A DNA stretch of 64,000 nucleotides, from NCBI RefSeq assembly GCF_004681125.1, contig NZ_SIHO01000002.1, positions 722,563 to 786,562 on the forward strand, in the 5' to 3' direction. A program made the translations under genes and the position numbers. Source of the DNA: Glacieibacterium arshaanense. Lineage in GTDB: Bacteria; Pseudomonadota; Alphaproteobacteria; Sphingomonadales; Sphingomonadaceae. This document shows positions 47,641 to 56,058 of the stretch, one piece after another. The notes under the pieces are model-generated. The model was not told the origin of the DNA and did no database searches. It worked only from the letters and a program-made list of their open reading frames with translations. Position 1 is the first letter of the stretch. Each line of letters begins with the position of its first letter.

Positions 47641-48765
47641 ATGAAGTCAGTCATGCAACGTATCGCTGCCCGGGCCTCGCTCGCCGGCGTGCTCGCCGCG
47701 CTGGTCGTCGCCGCCCCGGGTGCCGCTGCCGTTTCGTCGGCGGTCGGCAAGCCGTTGCAGTCGGCCGCCGCTGCCGCCAAGGCCGGCAACACCGGCGCCG
47801 CGATCAAGGCCGTCGATCAGGCCCGCGCTGCCGCCAAGACCGATGAAGAACGCAAGAAGGTCGCCGAGATGGCGGGCTATGTCTACACGCGCGCCGGCCA
47901 GTACGGTAAGGCGGCCGCCGAGCTCGAAAGCATCGGCGCGCCCGCGACGCAGCTGGCGCCGCTCTATTACCAGGCCGGCCAGTACGACAAGGCAATTGCC
48001 ACCGCCAAGCGTGCCGGCGGCGGCGAAGGCATGCAGATCATCATCGCGCAGTCGTATCTGCACACCGGGCGCGCCAAGGATGCGGTCGTCGCCTACCAGA
48101 ACCTGATCAAGGCCAATGGACCCAAGCCGGCGTATCTGTCGAGCCTGGCGTCGGCGCAGTACAAGGCCGGCGACAAGGCGGGCTATCTCGCCACGACGAC
48201 CAAGCTCATCAAGGTCGATTCGAGCCCCGAGCGCTGGAAGGCGCTGCTCACCAACTTCATGCAGACCTCGATGCGCCCCGAAGCGCGCCTCGCGAGCTTC
48301 TACCTGATGCAGCAGACCGGCGCGATCGACCGTCCGGTCGACTGGCTCGATTTCGGCAAACTGGCGATCGTCAACAACCAGCCCGGCACCGCAGTTGCGG
48401 TGCTGCCCAAGGCCGGCGACCTCAGCGGCGACCCGATGAGCGCCAAGCTGATGACCGCCGCCAGCTCGCGCGCCGCGCCGGCACTCGCCGCCGCGCCCAA
48501 GCAGGCCGCCAACCCGGCTACCGCGCTGCAGGCAGGCAACGCCTTCCTCGGTGCTGGCCAGTATCCGCAGGCCGCCGCAGCTTATGCAACGGCGGTCAAG
48601 GCCGGTGGCGCGACAGCCGACCAGGCCCGCGTCTATGGCGGCATTGCGCTGGTCAAGGCCGGCAACCTGGGCGCTGCCAAGGCGCAGTTCGCCGCGGTCG
48701 ACCCCAAGAGCTACATGAAGGATATCGCCGACCTTTGGGCGCTGTACGTTTCGACCAAGGGCTAA
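47641..48765 (+). CDS. exported TPR-repeat protein
   Basis: A 374-residue protein with a signal peptide (ASLAGVLAALVVAAPGAAA) and repeated helical hairpins from about 40 on, many starting with Ala-rich TPR-like units (GNTGAAIKAVDQARAAAK, AGQYGKAAAELESIGAP). Likely a periplasmic assembly or scaffolding factor; no partner is apparent. Alanine-rich low-complexity stretches (ALAAAPKQAANPA) lie in the C-terminal third. A terminator follows. Confidence 0.85.
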   Translation: MKSVMQRIAARASLAGVLAALVVAAPGAAAVSSAVGKPLQSAAAAAKAGNTGAAIKAVDQARAAAKTDEERKKVAEMAGYVYTRAGQYGKAAAELESIGAPATQLAPLYYQAGQYDKAIATAKRAGGGEGMQIIIAQSYLHTGRAKDAVVAYQNLIKANGPKPAYLSSLASAQYKAGDKAGYLATTTKLIKVDSSPERWKALLTNFMQTSMRPEARLASFYLMQQTGAIDRPVDWLDFGKLAIVNNQPGTAVAVLPKAGDLSGDPMSAKLMTAASSRAAPALAAAPKQAANPATALQAGNAFLGAGQYPQAAAAYATAVKAGGATADQARVYGGIALVKAGNLGAAKAQFAAVDPKSYMKDIADLWALYVSTKG

Positions 48766-48832
48766 GCCTGCCGAACCCGTGCCCGAGACCACTTGCGTTT
48801 CGGGCGCGGTTCTGACAAAGAGCATCGCGACG

Positions 48833-48863
48833 ACGGCGGGGCCTTGGCTCCGCCGTTGTTTTT
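48833..48863 (+). terminator. intrinsic terminator after the TPR gene
   Basis: ACGGCGGGGCC (48833-48843) pairs with GGCTCCGCCGT (48846-48856, one wobble) around TT and is followed by TGTTTTT. It separates the TPR gene from the ribosomal operon. Confidence 0.75.
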
Positions 48864-48908
48864 CGCATTCCGGTGCAAGCTGGTTGCGAAATTTCGAAAG
48901 CCGGAGGG

Positions 48909-48927
48909 GCGTCGGATTGTCCGACGT
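48909..48927 (+). promoter_or_regulatory. hairpin in the rpsF leader (possible S6:S18 autoregulatory element)
   Basis: CGTCGGA (48910-48916) pairs perfectly with TCCGACG (48920-48926) around TTG, extended by a G-T wobble, 28 bases before rpsF. Many bacteria carry an S6:S18-binding RNA structure with a CCG-containing bulge in this position; the bulge was not verified here, so this is only a candidate. Confidence 0.35.
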
Positions 48928-48954
48928 CAGCGATCGGCCAAAGGAGAGTATTTC

Positions 48955-49449
48955 ATGCCGTTTTACGAGCATGTCTTCCTTGCGCGTCAGGACTTGGCAA
49001 CTGCTCAGGTCGAAGCGTTGACGGAAGGCTTCAGCAAAATCATTACCGATGGCAATGGCCGCGTCGCCAAGAACGAATATTGGGGCCTGCGCTCGATCGC
49101 CTATCGCATCAAGAAGAACCGCAAGGCGCACTATGTGCAGCTCGACATCGACGCGCCGGCAACGGCAATCGCCGAACTCGAGCGCCAGATCGGCCTCAGC
49201 GAAGACGTCCTGCGCTACATGACCGTCCGTGTCGATGAACTCGAAGCCGGCCCGTCGGCGATGATGCGCCGTTCGGAACGCAGCGAGCGCGATGGCGCCC
49301 GTGGCGGTGACCGTGGCGAACGCGGCGGCTTCGGCGGCGAACGCGAAGGTCGCGGCTTCGGCGGTGACCGTCCCGAACGTGGCGATCGTCCCGAACGTGC
49401 CCCCCGTGCAGACGGCGAGCGTGGCGGTTTCCGCCCGCGCGCCGCTTAA
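48955..49449 (+). CDS. rpsF: 30S ribosomal protein S6
   Basis: A 164-residue ribosomal protein. Residues 1-100 are the usual S6 fold ([14 protein letters not shown], then [16 protein letters not shown]-like [17 protein letters not shown]). The last 60 residues form a charged tail rich in Arg, Gly, Asp and Glu with repeated RG-type units ([18 protein letters not shown]), absent from E. coli S6. First gene of rpsF-rpsR-rplI with AAAGGAGAG before the start. Confidence 0.97.
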   Translation: MPFYEHVFLARQDLATAQVEALTEGFSKIITDGNGRVAKNEYWGLRSIAYRIKKNRKAHYVQLDIDAPATAIAELERQIGLSEDVLRYMTVRVDELEAGPSAMMRRSERSERDGARGGDRGERGGFGGEREGRGFGGDRPERGDRPERAPRADGERGGFRPRAA

Positions 49450-49464
49450 GAAAGGACCTTAAAC

Positions 49465-49689
49465 ATGGGTCGCCCGTTTTTCCGTCGTCGCAAGAGCTGC
49501 CCGTTCTCGGGTGCCGATGCGCCCAAGATCGATTACAAGGACGTCCGCCTGCTTCAGGGCTTCGTCTCCGAGCGCGGCAAGATCGTCCCGTCGCGCATCA
49601 CCGCCGTTTCGGGCAAAAAGCAGCGTGAGCTGGCACAGGCGATCAAGCGCGCCCGCCACCTCGGCCTGCTGCCCTTCCTCGTCAAGTAA
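49465..49689 (+). CDS. rpsR: 30S ribosomal protein S18
   Basis: A 74-residue basic protein binding 16S rRNA with S6. The conserved [20 protein letters not shown] and the C-terminal [11 protein letters not shown] are visible. Middle gene of the operon, 15 bases after rpsF, with AAAGGACCT as ribosome-binding site. Confidence 0.98.
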   Translation: MGRPFFRRRKSCPFSGADAPKIDYKDVRLLQGFVSERGKIVPSRITAVSGKKQRELAQAIKRARHLGLLPFLVK

Positions 49690-49700
49690 GGAGAGTAGCA

Positions 49701-50309
49701 ATGGATGTCATTCTGCTCGAACGCGTCGAAAAGCTCGGCAACATCGGCGAGATCGTTTCGGTCAAGCCCGGCTTCGCACGCAACTTCCTGCTGCCGCGCA
49801 ACAAGGCGTTGCGCGCTTCGGAAGCCAACAAGAAGCGCTTTGAAGCCAATCGTGCCCATATCGAGGCCGAAAACGCGATGAAGCGCGACCACGCCATCGA
49901 AGATTCGAAGGCAGTCGAAGGCAAGTCGGTCATTCTGATCCGCCAGGCATCGAACACCGGCCAGCTCTACGGTTCGGTCGCCACCCGCGACCTCGCCGAA
50001 GCCCTGACCGAAGACGGCGCCAAGGTCAGCCGCAACCAGATCATCCTTGATCGTCCGATCAAGGCACTGGGGCTGTACGAAGTCCGCGTCGCGCTGCACC
50101 CGGAAGTGTCGGTGACCATCAAGGTCAACATCGCACGTTCGCCCGAAGAGGCCGAACTGCAGGCCAAGGGTGTCGATGTCACCGCCGACATGTTCGAACG
50201 CGACAACGCTGGCTTCACCGAAGACTATGATCCGAACGCCGAACCCGGCCTCGCGACCGACGAAGTCGTCGCCGCCGAAATCGTCGAAGAAGACACCGCC
50301 GAAGGCTAG
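49701..50309 (+). CDS. rplI: 50S ribosomal protein L9
   Basis: A 202-residue ribosomal protein. The N-terminal domain ([20 protein letters not shown], then [15 protein letters not shown]) and central helix are typical; the C-terminal domain ends in an unusually acidic extension ([13 protein letters not shown]). Longer than the usual 148-150 aa because of about 50 extra C-terminal residues. Followed by a strong terminator. Confidence 0.97.
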   Translation: MDVILLERVEKLGNIGEIVSVKPGFARNFLLPRNKALRASEANKKRFEANRAHIEAENAMKRDHAIEDSKAVEGKSVILIRQASNTGQLYGSVATRDLAEALTEDGAKVSRNQIILDRPIKALGLYEVRVALHPEVSVTIKVNIARSPEEAELQAKGVDVTADMFERDNAGFTEDYDPNAEPGLATDEVVAAEIVEEDTAEG

Positions 50310-50330
50310 TCTTTGCGGCATACGCATTGA

Positions 50331-50370
50331 AAAATGCCGGTGCGGTTTCGACCGCACCGGCATTTTTTTA
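50331..50370 (+). terminator. intrinsic terminator of rpsF-rpsR-rplI
   Basis: A perfect 14-bp stem (50333-50346 with 50351-50364) closed by a TTCG tetraloop and followed by a run of T, preceded by A's, so it may act in both directions. This is the clearest terminator in the window. Confidence 0.95.
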
Positions 50371-50422
50371 TAGTTTGCAGGTGGTTGAAGGGCCTGCCCG
50401 CCACAGGCACTCGAATCGAAAA

Positions 50423-50454
50423 CGGCCGCGCATTTTGCGATGCGCGGCCGCTTT
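50423..50454 (-). terminator. intrinsic terminator of ompW
   Basis: A perfect 11-bp stem, 50423-50433 with 50440-50450 (CGGCCGCGCAT and its complement), loop of 6. On the minus strand it is followed by TTTTCGATT, 25 bases past the ompW stop. Confidence 0.8.
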
Positions 50455-50475
50455 GTCGTAGTTGGCGGAGCTGGT

Positions 50476-51141
50476 TTAGAAGCGCATGCCCAGACCGACA
50501 CCCGCGACGATCGGGTTGATGTTGACATCAACCTTGTTGACGACAGCGCCGGTCGTCAGTGTCGCCGTCGTTCCCATATCGATGTACTTGACGTCGAAGT
50601 TGAGGAAGACCTTCGGGCTGACATCGACATCGAAGCCGGCCTGGGCTGCCCAGCCGAAGCTGCTGCTCATCGAGACATCGGTCGCACCGAGCGCCGAATT
50701 GACGAACGAGCTGGCGCTTTCAGAATAGTAGATCGTGTAGTTGATGCCGGCACCGACATACGGACGCACGGCCGACTTCGGCATGAAGTGATATTGCAGC
50801 GTCAGCGTCGGGGGCAGCACCCAGGCGCTGAGCAGCGGCTGGCCGGCCAGCGCGCCCGAAGCGCCCGTTGCCGAATGCTTCGACGTGGCGAGGATCAGTT
50901 CGGCACCGATGTTGTCGGTGAACATGTAGGTAAAGTCGAGTTCAGGCACGAACTTCGTGTTGATATCGACCGTCGAAGCCGGGAACATCGGATTGATGCC
51001 GCCCGACGAGCCGGTCGGCGCGATCAGGATGCCGCGCAGACGGACGAGCCAGTCGCCCTTTGCGATACCGGTTTCGGCGTGCGCCGGAGCAGTCAGCGCC
51101 AATGCTGCGATTGCCGCGGTGATGAACAATTTGGTCTTCAT
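50476..51141 (-). CDS. OmpW family outer-membrane protein
   Basis: A 221-residue eight-strand beta-barrel. Signal peptide MKTKLFITAAIAALALTAPA, family segments GDWLVRLRGILIAP near the start, PPTLTLQYHF, RPYVGAGINYT and a C-terminal barrel strand ending GLGMRF with terminal Phe. OmpW proteins are small hydrophobic-molecule channels or stress-related porins. The start at 51141 is fixed by the signal peptide; GGAGGCTGAC precedes it. Confidence 0.93.
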   Translation of the reverse strand: MKTKLFITAAIAALALTAPAHAETGIAKGDWLVRLRGILIAPTGSSGGINPMFPASTVDINTKFVPELDFTYMFTDNIGAELILATSKHSATGASGALAGQPLLSAWVLPPTLTLQYHFMPKSAVRPYVGAGINYTIYYSESASSFVNSALGATDVSMSSSFGWAAQAGFDVDVSPKVFLNFDVKYIDMGTTATLTTGAVVNKVDVNINPIVAGVGLGMRF

Positions 51142-51292
51142 GTCAGCCTCCTGTGTGAACACACACAGCGAGTACTGCCGCAACCCGATTGCAACATTGA
51201 TCCAGCGCAAGAATGGCGTGTCGTTTCGGCAACAGTGCAGTCAATTCGCGCGCGAACTGCAAACCACCGCAGAAAAGATCACCACAGGCTGA

Positions 51293-52048
51293 CTAGCCGG
51301 CCAGTGACTCCACCGAATGCGCAAACGACATCCATGGCGCGCTGTTGCCGACCGGCACCAGCAGCAGTGTGTACGCTAGAATCAGCGCGGCGCCGATGAC
51401 ATAGACGCGCGGCACATGCCCGAGCCGGCGCCAGTCATGCACCATCGGGATCGCCAGCAGCGCCAGCGCGGCAAACCCCGGCGGCACCGCCACCATCACC
51501 GGCGGCGGCCCGACGGCGCCCGGCGGTGCGAACAGCAGCATGAACACCCGCGCGATTGCCGCGTGCATCAGCGGAATCATCGTCAGGATCATCAGCCGCT
51601 TGTGCATTTCGGGGCGCCGGACATTGGCAATCGCCAGTGCGAAAAAGCCGGTGAAAAGCGGCAGCGCCAGCAGCGGCACCACGACAAAGCGCCGCGCCGC
51701 ATCACCCATGCCGATGGCGTCAGCCACCTTGATCTCGTTGATTGATGCCAACACCACGGTGAATGCCATCCCCGACACCAGCGCGATGCCGAGCAGCCCC
51801 AGGCTGCGATGCAGCGGCACGCGGCGCGTCGCCACCAGCAACGTCTGGGTGAAATACAGCATCGTCCAGCTGAAGAAGAACAACCCATGGACATGCATCA
51901 CCGGATTGCCGGTAAAGCTGCCGGTCGCCAGCTTGGCCCAATAAGTCGGAATGAAGCCGCCGAACGCGATCACCGCGAACAGCACTGCCATGCCGACATA
52001 AAACCATTGATCGCTGCGCACGCCGATACGCGGTGCCAGTGTCGCCAT
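51293..52048 (-). CDS. multi-pass membrane protein of unknown function
   Basis: A 251-residue integral membrane protein with about seven hydrophobic segments (for example FYVGMAVLFAVIAFGGFIP, LFFFSWTMLYFTQTLLV, FAALALLAIPMV). Conserved-looking features are VMHVHGLFFFSW with two histidines in a helix and RPEMHKRLMILTMIPLMHAA, which could be heme or metal ligands. No enzyme family was recognised. Confidence 0.75.
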   Translation of the reverse strand: MATLAPRIGVRSDQWFYVGMAVLFAVIAFGGFIPTYWAKLATGSFTGNPVMHVHGLFFFSWTMLYFTQTLLVATRRVPLHRSLGLLGIALVSGMAFTVVLASINEIKVADAIGMGDAARRFVVVPLLALPLFTGFFALAIANVRRPEMHKRLMILTMIPLMHAAIARVFMLLFAPPGAVGPPPVMVAVPPGFAALALLAIPMVHDWRRLGHVPRVYVIGAALILAYTLLLVPVGNSAPWMSFAHSVESLAG

Positions 52049-52118
52049 ATAGTCCGTCCCCCGACCGAATATAATGGCTGCAAGAATCAGACGAATTTGA
52101 AGCTAGGTCAAGTGGCTA

Positions 52119-52208
52119 GAGCCTCCGGCGGGCAGGCCTGAGGCCTGCACCCATTTGTTTGGCGCTCTTCAATCGGGTGCAAGCCTCAGGCCTGCCCGCC
52201 GGAGGCTC
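52119..52208. repeat. palindromic repeat pair, copy G
   Basis: Arms 52119-52153 and 52175-52208. Inner stems CAGGCC/GGCCTG (loop TGA) and CAAGCC/GGCCTG (one A mismatch, loop TCA). Lies between the membrane protein and rarA, ending 45 bases before the rarA start. Confidence 0.9.
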
Positions 52209-52253
52209 TTCAATTCAACTGCAACTTATCCAGACCTGCGCTATCAACGCGCC

Positions 52254-53537
52254 ATGTCCGACCTGTTCCCTTCCACGCCGCCCGTCGCGCCGCTTGCCGA
52301 GCGCTTGCGGCCGGCGTCGCTCGCCGAGGTTGTCGGCCAGGAGCATCTTACCGGGCCGGCCGGCGCGATCGGGCGCATGGTGGCAGCGGGCAAGCTCGCC
52401 AGCATGGTGCTGTGGGGGCCGCCCGGCACCGGCAAGACGACGATTGCGCGGCTGCTCGCTGACGCAGTGGGCATGCGGTTTGTCGGGGTGTCGGCGGTGT
52501 TTTCGGGGGTGGCCGACCTCAAGAAGCTGTTTGCCGAGGCGCGTGCGGCATCGGTGCCGACATTGCTGTTCGTGGATGAGATCCACCGCTTCAACCGCGC
52601 GCAGCAGGATGGATTCTTGAGCGTTGTCGAGGACGGCACGGTGGTGCTGGTCGGCGCGACGACCGAGAACCCGAGCTTTGAACTCAACGCCGCTATTCTC
52701 AGCCGCGCGCAGGTGCTGATCGTGCGCCGGCTCGATGCAGCGGCGCTCGATGCATTGCTGGTGCGCGCCGAAACGCTCGAAGGCCGGACGCTGCCGCTGA
52801 CGGTGGAGGCGCGCGAGGCGCTGATCGCGTCGGCGGATGGTGACGGGCGCTTCCTGCTCAACCAGGCCGAGACGCTGTTTTCGCTGGCGCTCGAAGCGCC
52901 TCTGGAACCCGCGGCGCTGGGCGAGCTGCTCCACCGCCGCATGCCGGTCTATGACAAGGACCGCGAGGGCCACTACAATCTGATCTCGGCGCTGCACAAA
53001 TCGCTGCGCGGCTCGGACCCCGATGCGGCGCTATATTGGCTGGCGCGGATGCTGGTCGCGGGCGAGGAGCCGCTCTACCTGCTGCGCCGGCTGGTGCGCT
53101 TTGCCAGCGAGGACATCGGGCTCGCCGATTCGAACGCGTTGCAGGTCTGCCTCGCCGCCAAGGATGCCTATGATTTCCTGGGCTCCCCCGAAGGCGAGCT
53201 GGCGATCGTCCACGCCTGCCTCTACCTCGCTACCGCGCCCAAATCGAACCGCGCCTATGCCGCCGCCAAAGCCGCAATGCGCGCCGCGAAGGAAACCGGC
53301 TCGCTGACGCCGCCGCAAAACATCCTCAACGCGCCGACCAAGCTGATGAAGAACCTCGGCTACGGCAAAGGCTATGCCTATGACCATGACGTCGAGGGCG
53401 GCTTTTCGGGCGCCAACTACTGGCCCGACGAAATGGCGCCGCAAAGCTTCTACACGCCCACCGAACGTGGCCACGAAAAGCGCATCGCCGAACGCATGGC
53501 GTGGTGGGCCGAGCGTCGGGCCGAAAGAGCCAAGTGA
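52254..53537 (+). CDS. rarA: replication-associated recombination protein RarA (MgsA)
   Basis: A 427-residue AAA+ ATPase acting at stalled replication forks. Walker A GPPGTGKT (55-62), Walker B LLFVDEIHRFNRAQQD and sensor VLVGATTENPSF are visible, followed by the tetramerisation domain. The start MSDLFPSTPP at 52254 is used; the longer frame runs into repeat DNA. Its stop overlaps the GTG of the next gene. Confidence 0.96.
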   Translation: MSDLFPSTPPVAPLAERLRPASLAEVVGQEHLTGPAGAIGRMVAAGKLASMVLWGPPGTGKTTIARLLADAVGMRFVGVSAVFSGVADLKKLFAEARAASVPTLLFVDEIHRFNRAQQDGFLSVVEDGTVVLVGATTENPSFELNAAILSRAQVLIVRRLDAAALDALLVRAETLEGRTLPLTVEAREALIASADGDGRFLLNQAETLFSLALEAPLEPAALGELLHRRMPVYDKDREGHYNLISALHKSLRGSDPDAALYWLARMLVAGEEPLYLLRRLVRFASEDIGLADSNALQVCLAAKDAYDFLGSPEGELAIVHACLYLATAPKSNRAYAAAKAAMRAAKETGSLTPPQNILNAPTKLMKNLGYGKGYAYDHDVEGGFSGANYWPDEMAPQSFYTPTERGHEKRIAERMAWWAERRAERAK

Positions 53538-54421
53538 AAGGGCCTCCGGCGGGCAGGCGTGACCCCTGCACCCAACAATCGGGTGCAGGCGTCACGCCTG
53601 CCCGCCGGAGGCCCTTCGAAGCCTTTGTCGGCATCGACTGGTCAGGCGCGCGCGGCGCGCGGCACAAGTCGGTGCAAGTGGCCATCGCCGAATCCGGCGA
53701 TACCGCGCCGCGTCTGGTACTGCCAGCGAGCGGTGTCTGGTCGCGCCAAGGCGTGCTTGACTGGCTCGCCGCTTTGGACGGCGACGTGCTGATCGGCATG
53801 GACGCGGGGTTTGGCTTCGCCGCGGTGCCGGGGTTCGAAGGGCCGGCACGGGCGTTGTGGGCGGACATCGATGCGGTGTGCGCGGCTGAACCCGATCTAG
53901 GTGGCCATGCCTATGTCGACCACCGCCGCGATGCGTTCTGGCTGGGGGCGGCTGACGGCCCACGCCATTTGCGCGCGCATCTGCGCGCCACCGAAGCGGC
54001 CTATGCGGCGTCGAAGCTCGGGCAACCGACGTCGAACTTCGTGCTGCTCGGCGCGGCGCAGGTCGGCAAGGCGACGCTGTCGGCGATGCGGTTGCTGCAC
54101 CGGCTGCCGCATCCGGTGTGGCCGTTCGATGTGGTGCCTGACACGGGGCCGTTGCTGGTTGAAATCTACGCGCAGGCGTTCGCGCGGATGGGCGGGGTGC
54201 GTGGCAAGATTCGCGACAGCGCGACGCTCGACCGCGTTCTCGCGGCGCATGGCAGCGCGGCGATGCCGGCGGGGTTCGATGCGACATTCCCCGACCATGT
54301 CGGCGACGCGCTGGTGACGGCCGCCGGCCTGCGCGCCATCCATGCACAGCCGCACTGGTGGGCACCCGCCGGGCTTGCGGTGGTGGCGCAGACCGAGGGC
54401 TGGACGTTTGGGGTGGCCTAA
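53534..54421 (+). CDS. RNase H-fold-like protein (DUF429-like), N-terminus from a repeat
   Basis: A protein of about 295 residues. The core starts at FEAFVGIDWSGARG, an RNase H-like first strand with an acidic residue, and continues with VLIGMDAGFGFAAVPGF, resembling DUF429-type predicted nucleases. No ATG, GTG or TTG lies between the core and the repeat: the only nearby in-frame start is GTG 53534, overlapping the rarA stop (GTGA). Using it, the first 27 or so residues (KGPPAGRRDPCTQQSGAG) are translated from palindromic repeat copy H. The original start may have been lost, or the repeat may have been taken into the gene. Confidence 0.7.
   Translation: MKGPPAGRRDPCTQQSGAGVTPARRRPFEAFVGIDWSGARGARHKSVQVAIAESGDTAPRLVLPASGVWSRQGVLDWLAALDGDVLIGMDAGFGFAAVPGFEGPARALWADIDAVCAAEPDLGGHAYVDHRRDAFWLGAADGPRHLRAHLRATEAAYAASKLGQPTSNFVLLGAAQVGKATLSAMRLLHRLPHPVWPFDVVPDTGPLLVEIYAQAFARMGGVRGKIRDSATLDRVLAAHGSAAMPAGFDATFPDHVGDALVTAAGLRAIHAQPHWWAPAGLAVVAQTEGWTFGVA
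53540..53614. repeat. palindromic repeat pair, copy H (inside a coding start)
   Basis: Arms 53540-53575 and 53579-53614 with only a few bases between. The right inner stem is CAGGCG/CGCCTG (loop TCA); the left stem CAGGCG/CCCCTG has one mismatch. It is in frame with the gene that starts at 53534. Confidence 0.9.
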
Positions 54422-54472
54422 GATTCTGGCGGGGTGGCTTGATTTGGGCTTTCGCGCTAGAGAGACGCGATA

Positions 54473-54874
54473 ATGAACATGATTTCTGCTTTGCCGCCGC
54501 TGCTGCTGGTCGCCATCGGTGGTGGCACCGGTGCGATGTTGCGCTATCTGGTCGGGCGCTGGGCGCTTGCGGCGTTCGGCCCGGGGTTCCCGATCGGCAC
54601 GCTCGCGGTCAATTTGCTCGGCGGGCTGGCGATGGGGCTGGTGGTCGGCATGCTGGCGCGCGTCAATGAGGGCGGCGAGCATTTGCGGTTGCTGCTCGGC
54701 GTCGGCGTGCTCGGCGGATTTACGACATTTTCGGCGTTCAGCCTCGAAATGGTCAATATGGTAACGCGCAACCAACCCGGCCTCGCGGTCGCCTATGCCG
54801 CCGCCTCGGTGATCGGCAGCATGGCGGCGCTGTTCATCGGGTTGTGGATAGTGCGCGGATTGGGTGCAGCATGA
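54473..54874 (+). CDS. crcB: fluoride efflux transporter CrcB
   Basis: A 133-residue fluoride channel with four membrane helices. Signature segments are GGTGAMLRYLVGRW, FPIGTLAVNLLGG and GFLGGFTTFSAFSLE-like LGGFTTFSAFSLEMV. The gene overlaps the next by ATGA. No fluoride riboswitch was recognised upstream. Confidence 0.95.
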   Translation: MNMISALPPLLLVAIGGGTGAMLRYLVGRWALAAFGPGFPIGTLAVNLLGGLAMGLVVGMLARVNEGGEHLRLLLGVGVLGGFTTFSAFSLEMVNMVTRNQPGLAVAYAAASVIGSMAALFIGLWIVRGLGAA

Positions 54875-56052
54875 GTAACGAAATCAAGCCGGTGCCGGAC
54901 AATTTCCGGAGCTTCACCGTCGAACCTGACGATGACGGCATCCGGTTGGACCGCTGGTTCAAGCGCCATATGGTCGAAGTCAGCTTCAACACCGTGTCGC
55001 GCTGGGCGCGGACCGGCCAACTGCGCATCGACGGCAAGAAGGCGACGCCGGGCGACCGTATCTTGGCGGGCCAAGTGCTGCGCGTCCCGCCGGCCGATGC
55101 CGCGTTACCTGGTGCGACGATGGCGCCGACTGAAACGCGCCGCGTGTTGAGCCAGGCCGAAATCGACTATGCGCAGTCGCTGGTCATCCACAAGGACGCG
55201 CAGGCGATCGTCATCAACAAGCCCGCAGGGCTGGCGACGCAGGGCGGCACCGGCACAACGACGCATGTCGACGGGCTGCTCGACGCGCTGCAGTACACGC
55301 TGCCCAACCGGCCGAAGCTGGTGCACCGGCTCGACAAGGATACCTCGGGGGTGCTGCTGCTGGCGCGCACGGCACGCGCGGCGGCGTTCTTTTCGAAGGC
55401 GTTTTCGGGCCGAACCGCGCGCAAGGTCTATTGGGCGCTGACGGTCGGCATGCCTGAGCCCGAAGCCGGCGAGATAGATGCGCCTCTGGCGAAACAGCCC
55501 GGCACCGGCGGCGAGAAGATGCATGTCGATACCGAAGTCGGCTTGAACGCCAAGACGCGCTACCGCGTGCTCGACCATGCCGCGCTGCAAGCCGCCTGGG
55601 TCGAGTTCCAGCCGCTGACGGGCCGCACGCACCAGATCCGCGTGCATGCCGCGGCGCTGGGCCATCCGATTGTCGGCGATGCCAAATACGGCGGCAAGGA
55701 AGCGTTCCTGACCGGCGGCGTGTCGCGCAAGCTGCACCTGCACGCGCGCCGCCTGCTGATCGACCATCCCGATGGCGGCAGCCTCGACATCATTGCCGAC
55801 CTACCCAACCACATGAGCGAAAGCTTCAACCTGCTCGGCTTTGATCTCGCGAACGGCGATCTGCCGCTCGACGAGGTGCATTACCTCGACACCCCCGAAG
55901 GAAAGCGCAAGGCCGAAGCTGCCGAAGCCAAGGCACGCCGAAAGTCGCGCAAGGGCGAACGCCGCGGCCGCGGCGCCGAAGAAGCGCCGCGCGCTCCCGT
56001 CAAGGCGCCGCGCCCTTCCGGCGGCGCACCGCGCGGCCGCGGCCGGGGCTGA
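54871..56052 (+). CDS. RluA-family 23S rRNA pseudouridine synthase
   Basis: A 393-residue pseudouridine synthase of the RluC/RluD group. An S4 RNA-binding domain occupies about residues 20-70, and the catalytic Asp155 lies in KLVHRLDKDTSGVLLLA. The C-terminal 45 residues are a highly basic tail (ARRKSRKGERRGRGAEEAP) not found in E. coli RluC. The start MSNEIKPVPD overlaps the crcB stop. Confidence 0.94.
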   Translation: MSNEIKPVPDNFRSFTVEPDDDGIRLDRWFKRHMVEVSFNTVSRWARTGQLRIDGKKATPGDRILAGQVLRVPPADAALPGATMAPTETRRVLSQAEIDYAQSLVIHKDAQAIVINKPAGLATQGGTGTTTHVDGLLDALQYTLPNRPKLVHRLDKDTSGVLLLARTARAAAFFSKAFSGRTARKVYWALTVGMPEPEAGEIDAPLAKQPGTGGEKMHVDTEVGLNAKTRYRVLDHAALQAAWVEFQPLTGRTHQIRVHAAALGHPIVGDAKYGGKEAFLTGGVSRKLHLHARRLLIDHPDGGSLDIIADLPNHMSESFNLLGFDLANGDLPLDEVHYLDTPEGKRKAEAAEAKARRKSRKGERRGRGAEEAPRAPVKAPRPSGGAPRGRGRG

Positions 56053-56058
56053 GCAGCG

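Noticed and set aside
50385-50415. A further copy of the palindromic repeat (GGGCCTGCCCGCC near 50391)
   Set aside because: Only about 13 bases match and no inner hairpin is present; treated as a decayed fragment or chance.
54422-54472. Fluoride riboswitch before crcB
   Set aside because: The 51-base gap lacks the conserved GGNGAUGG-type core and is too short.
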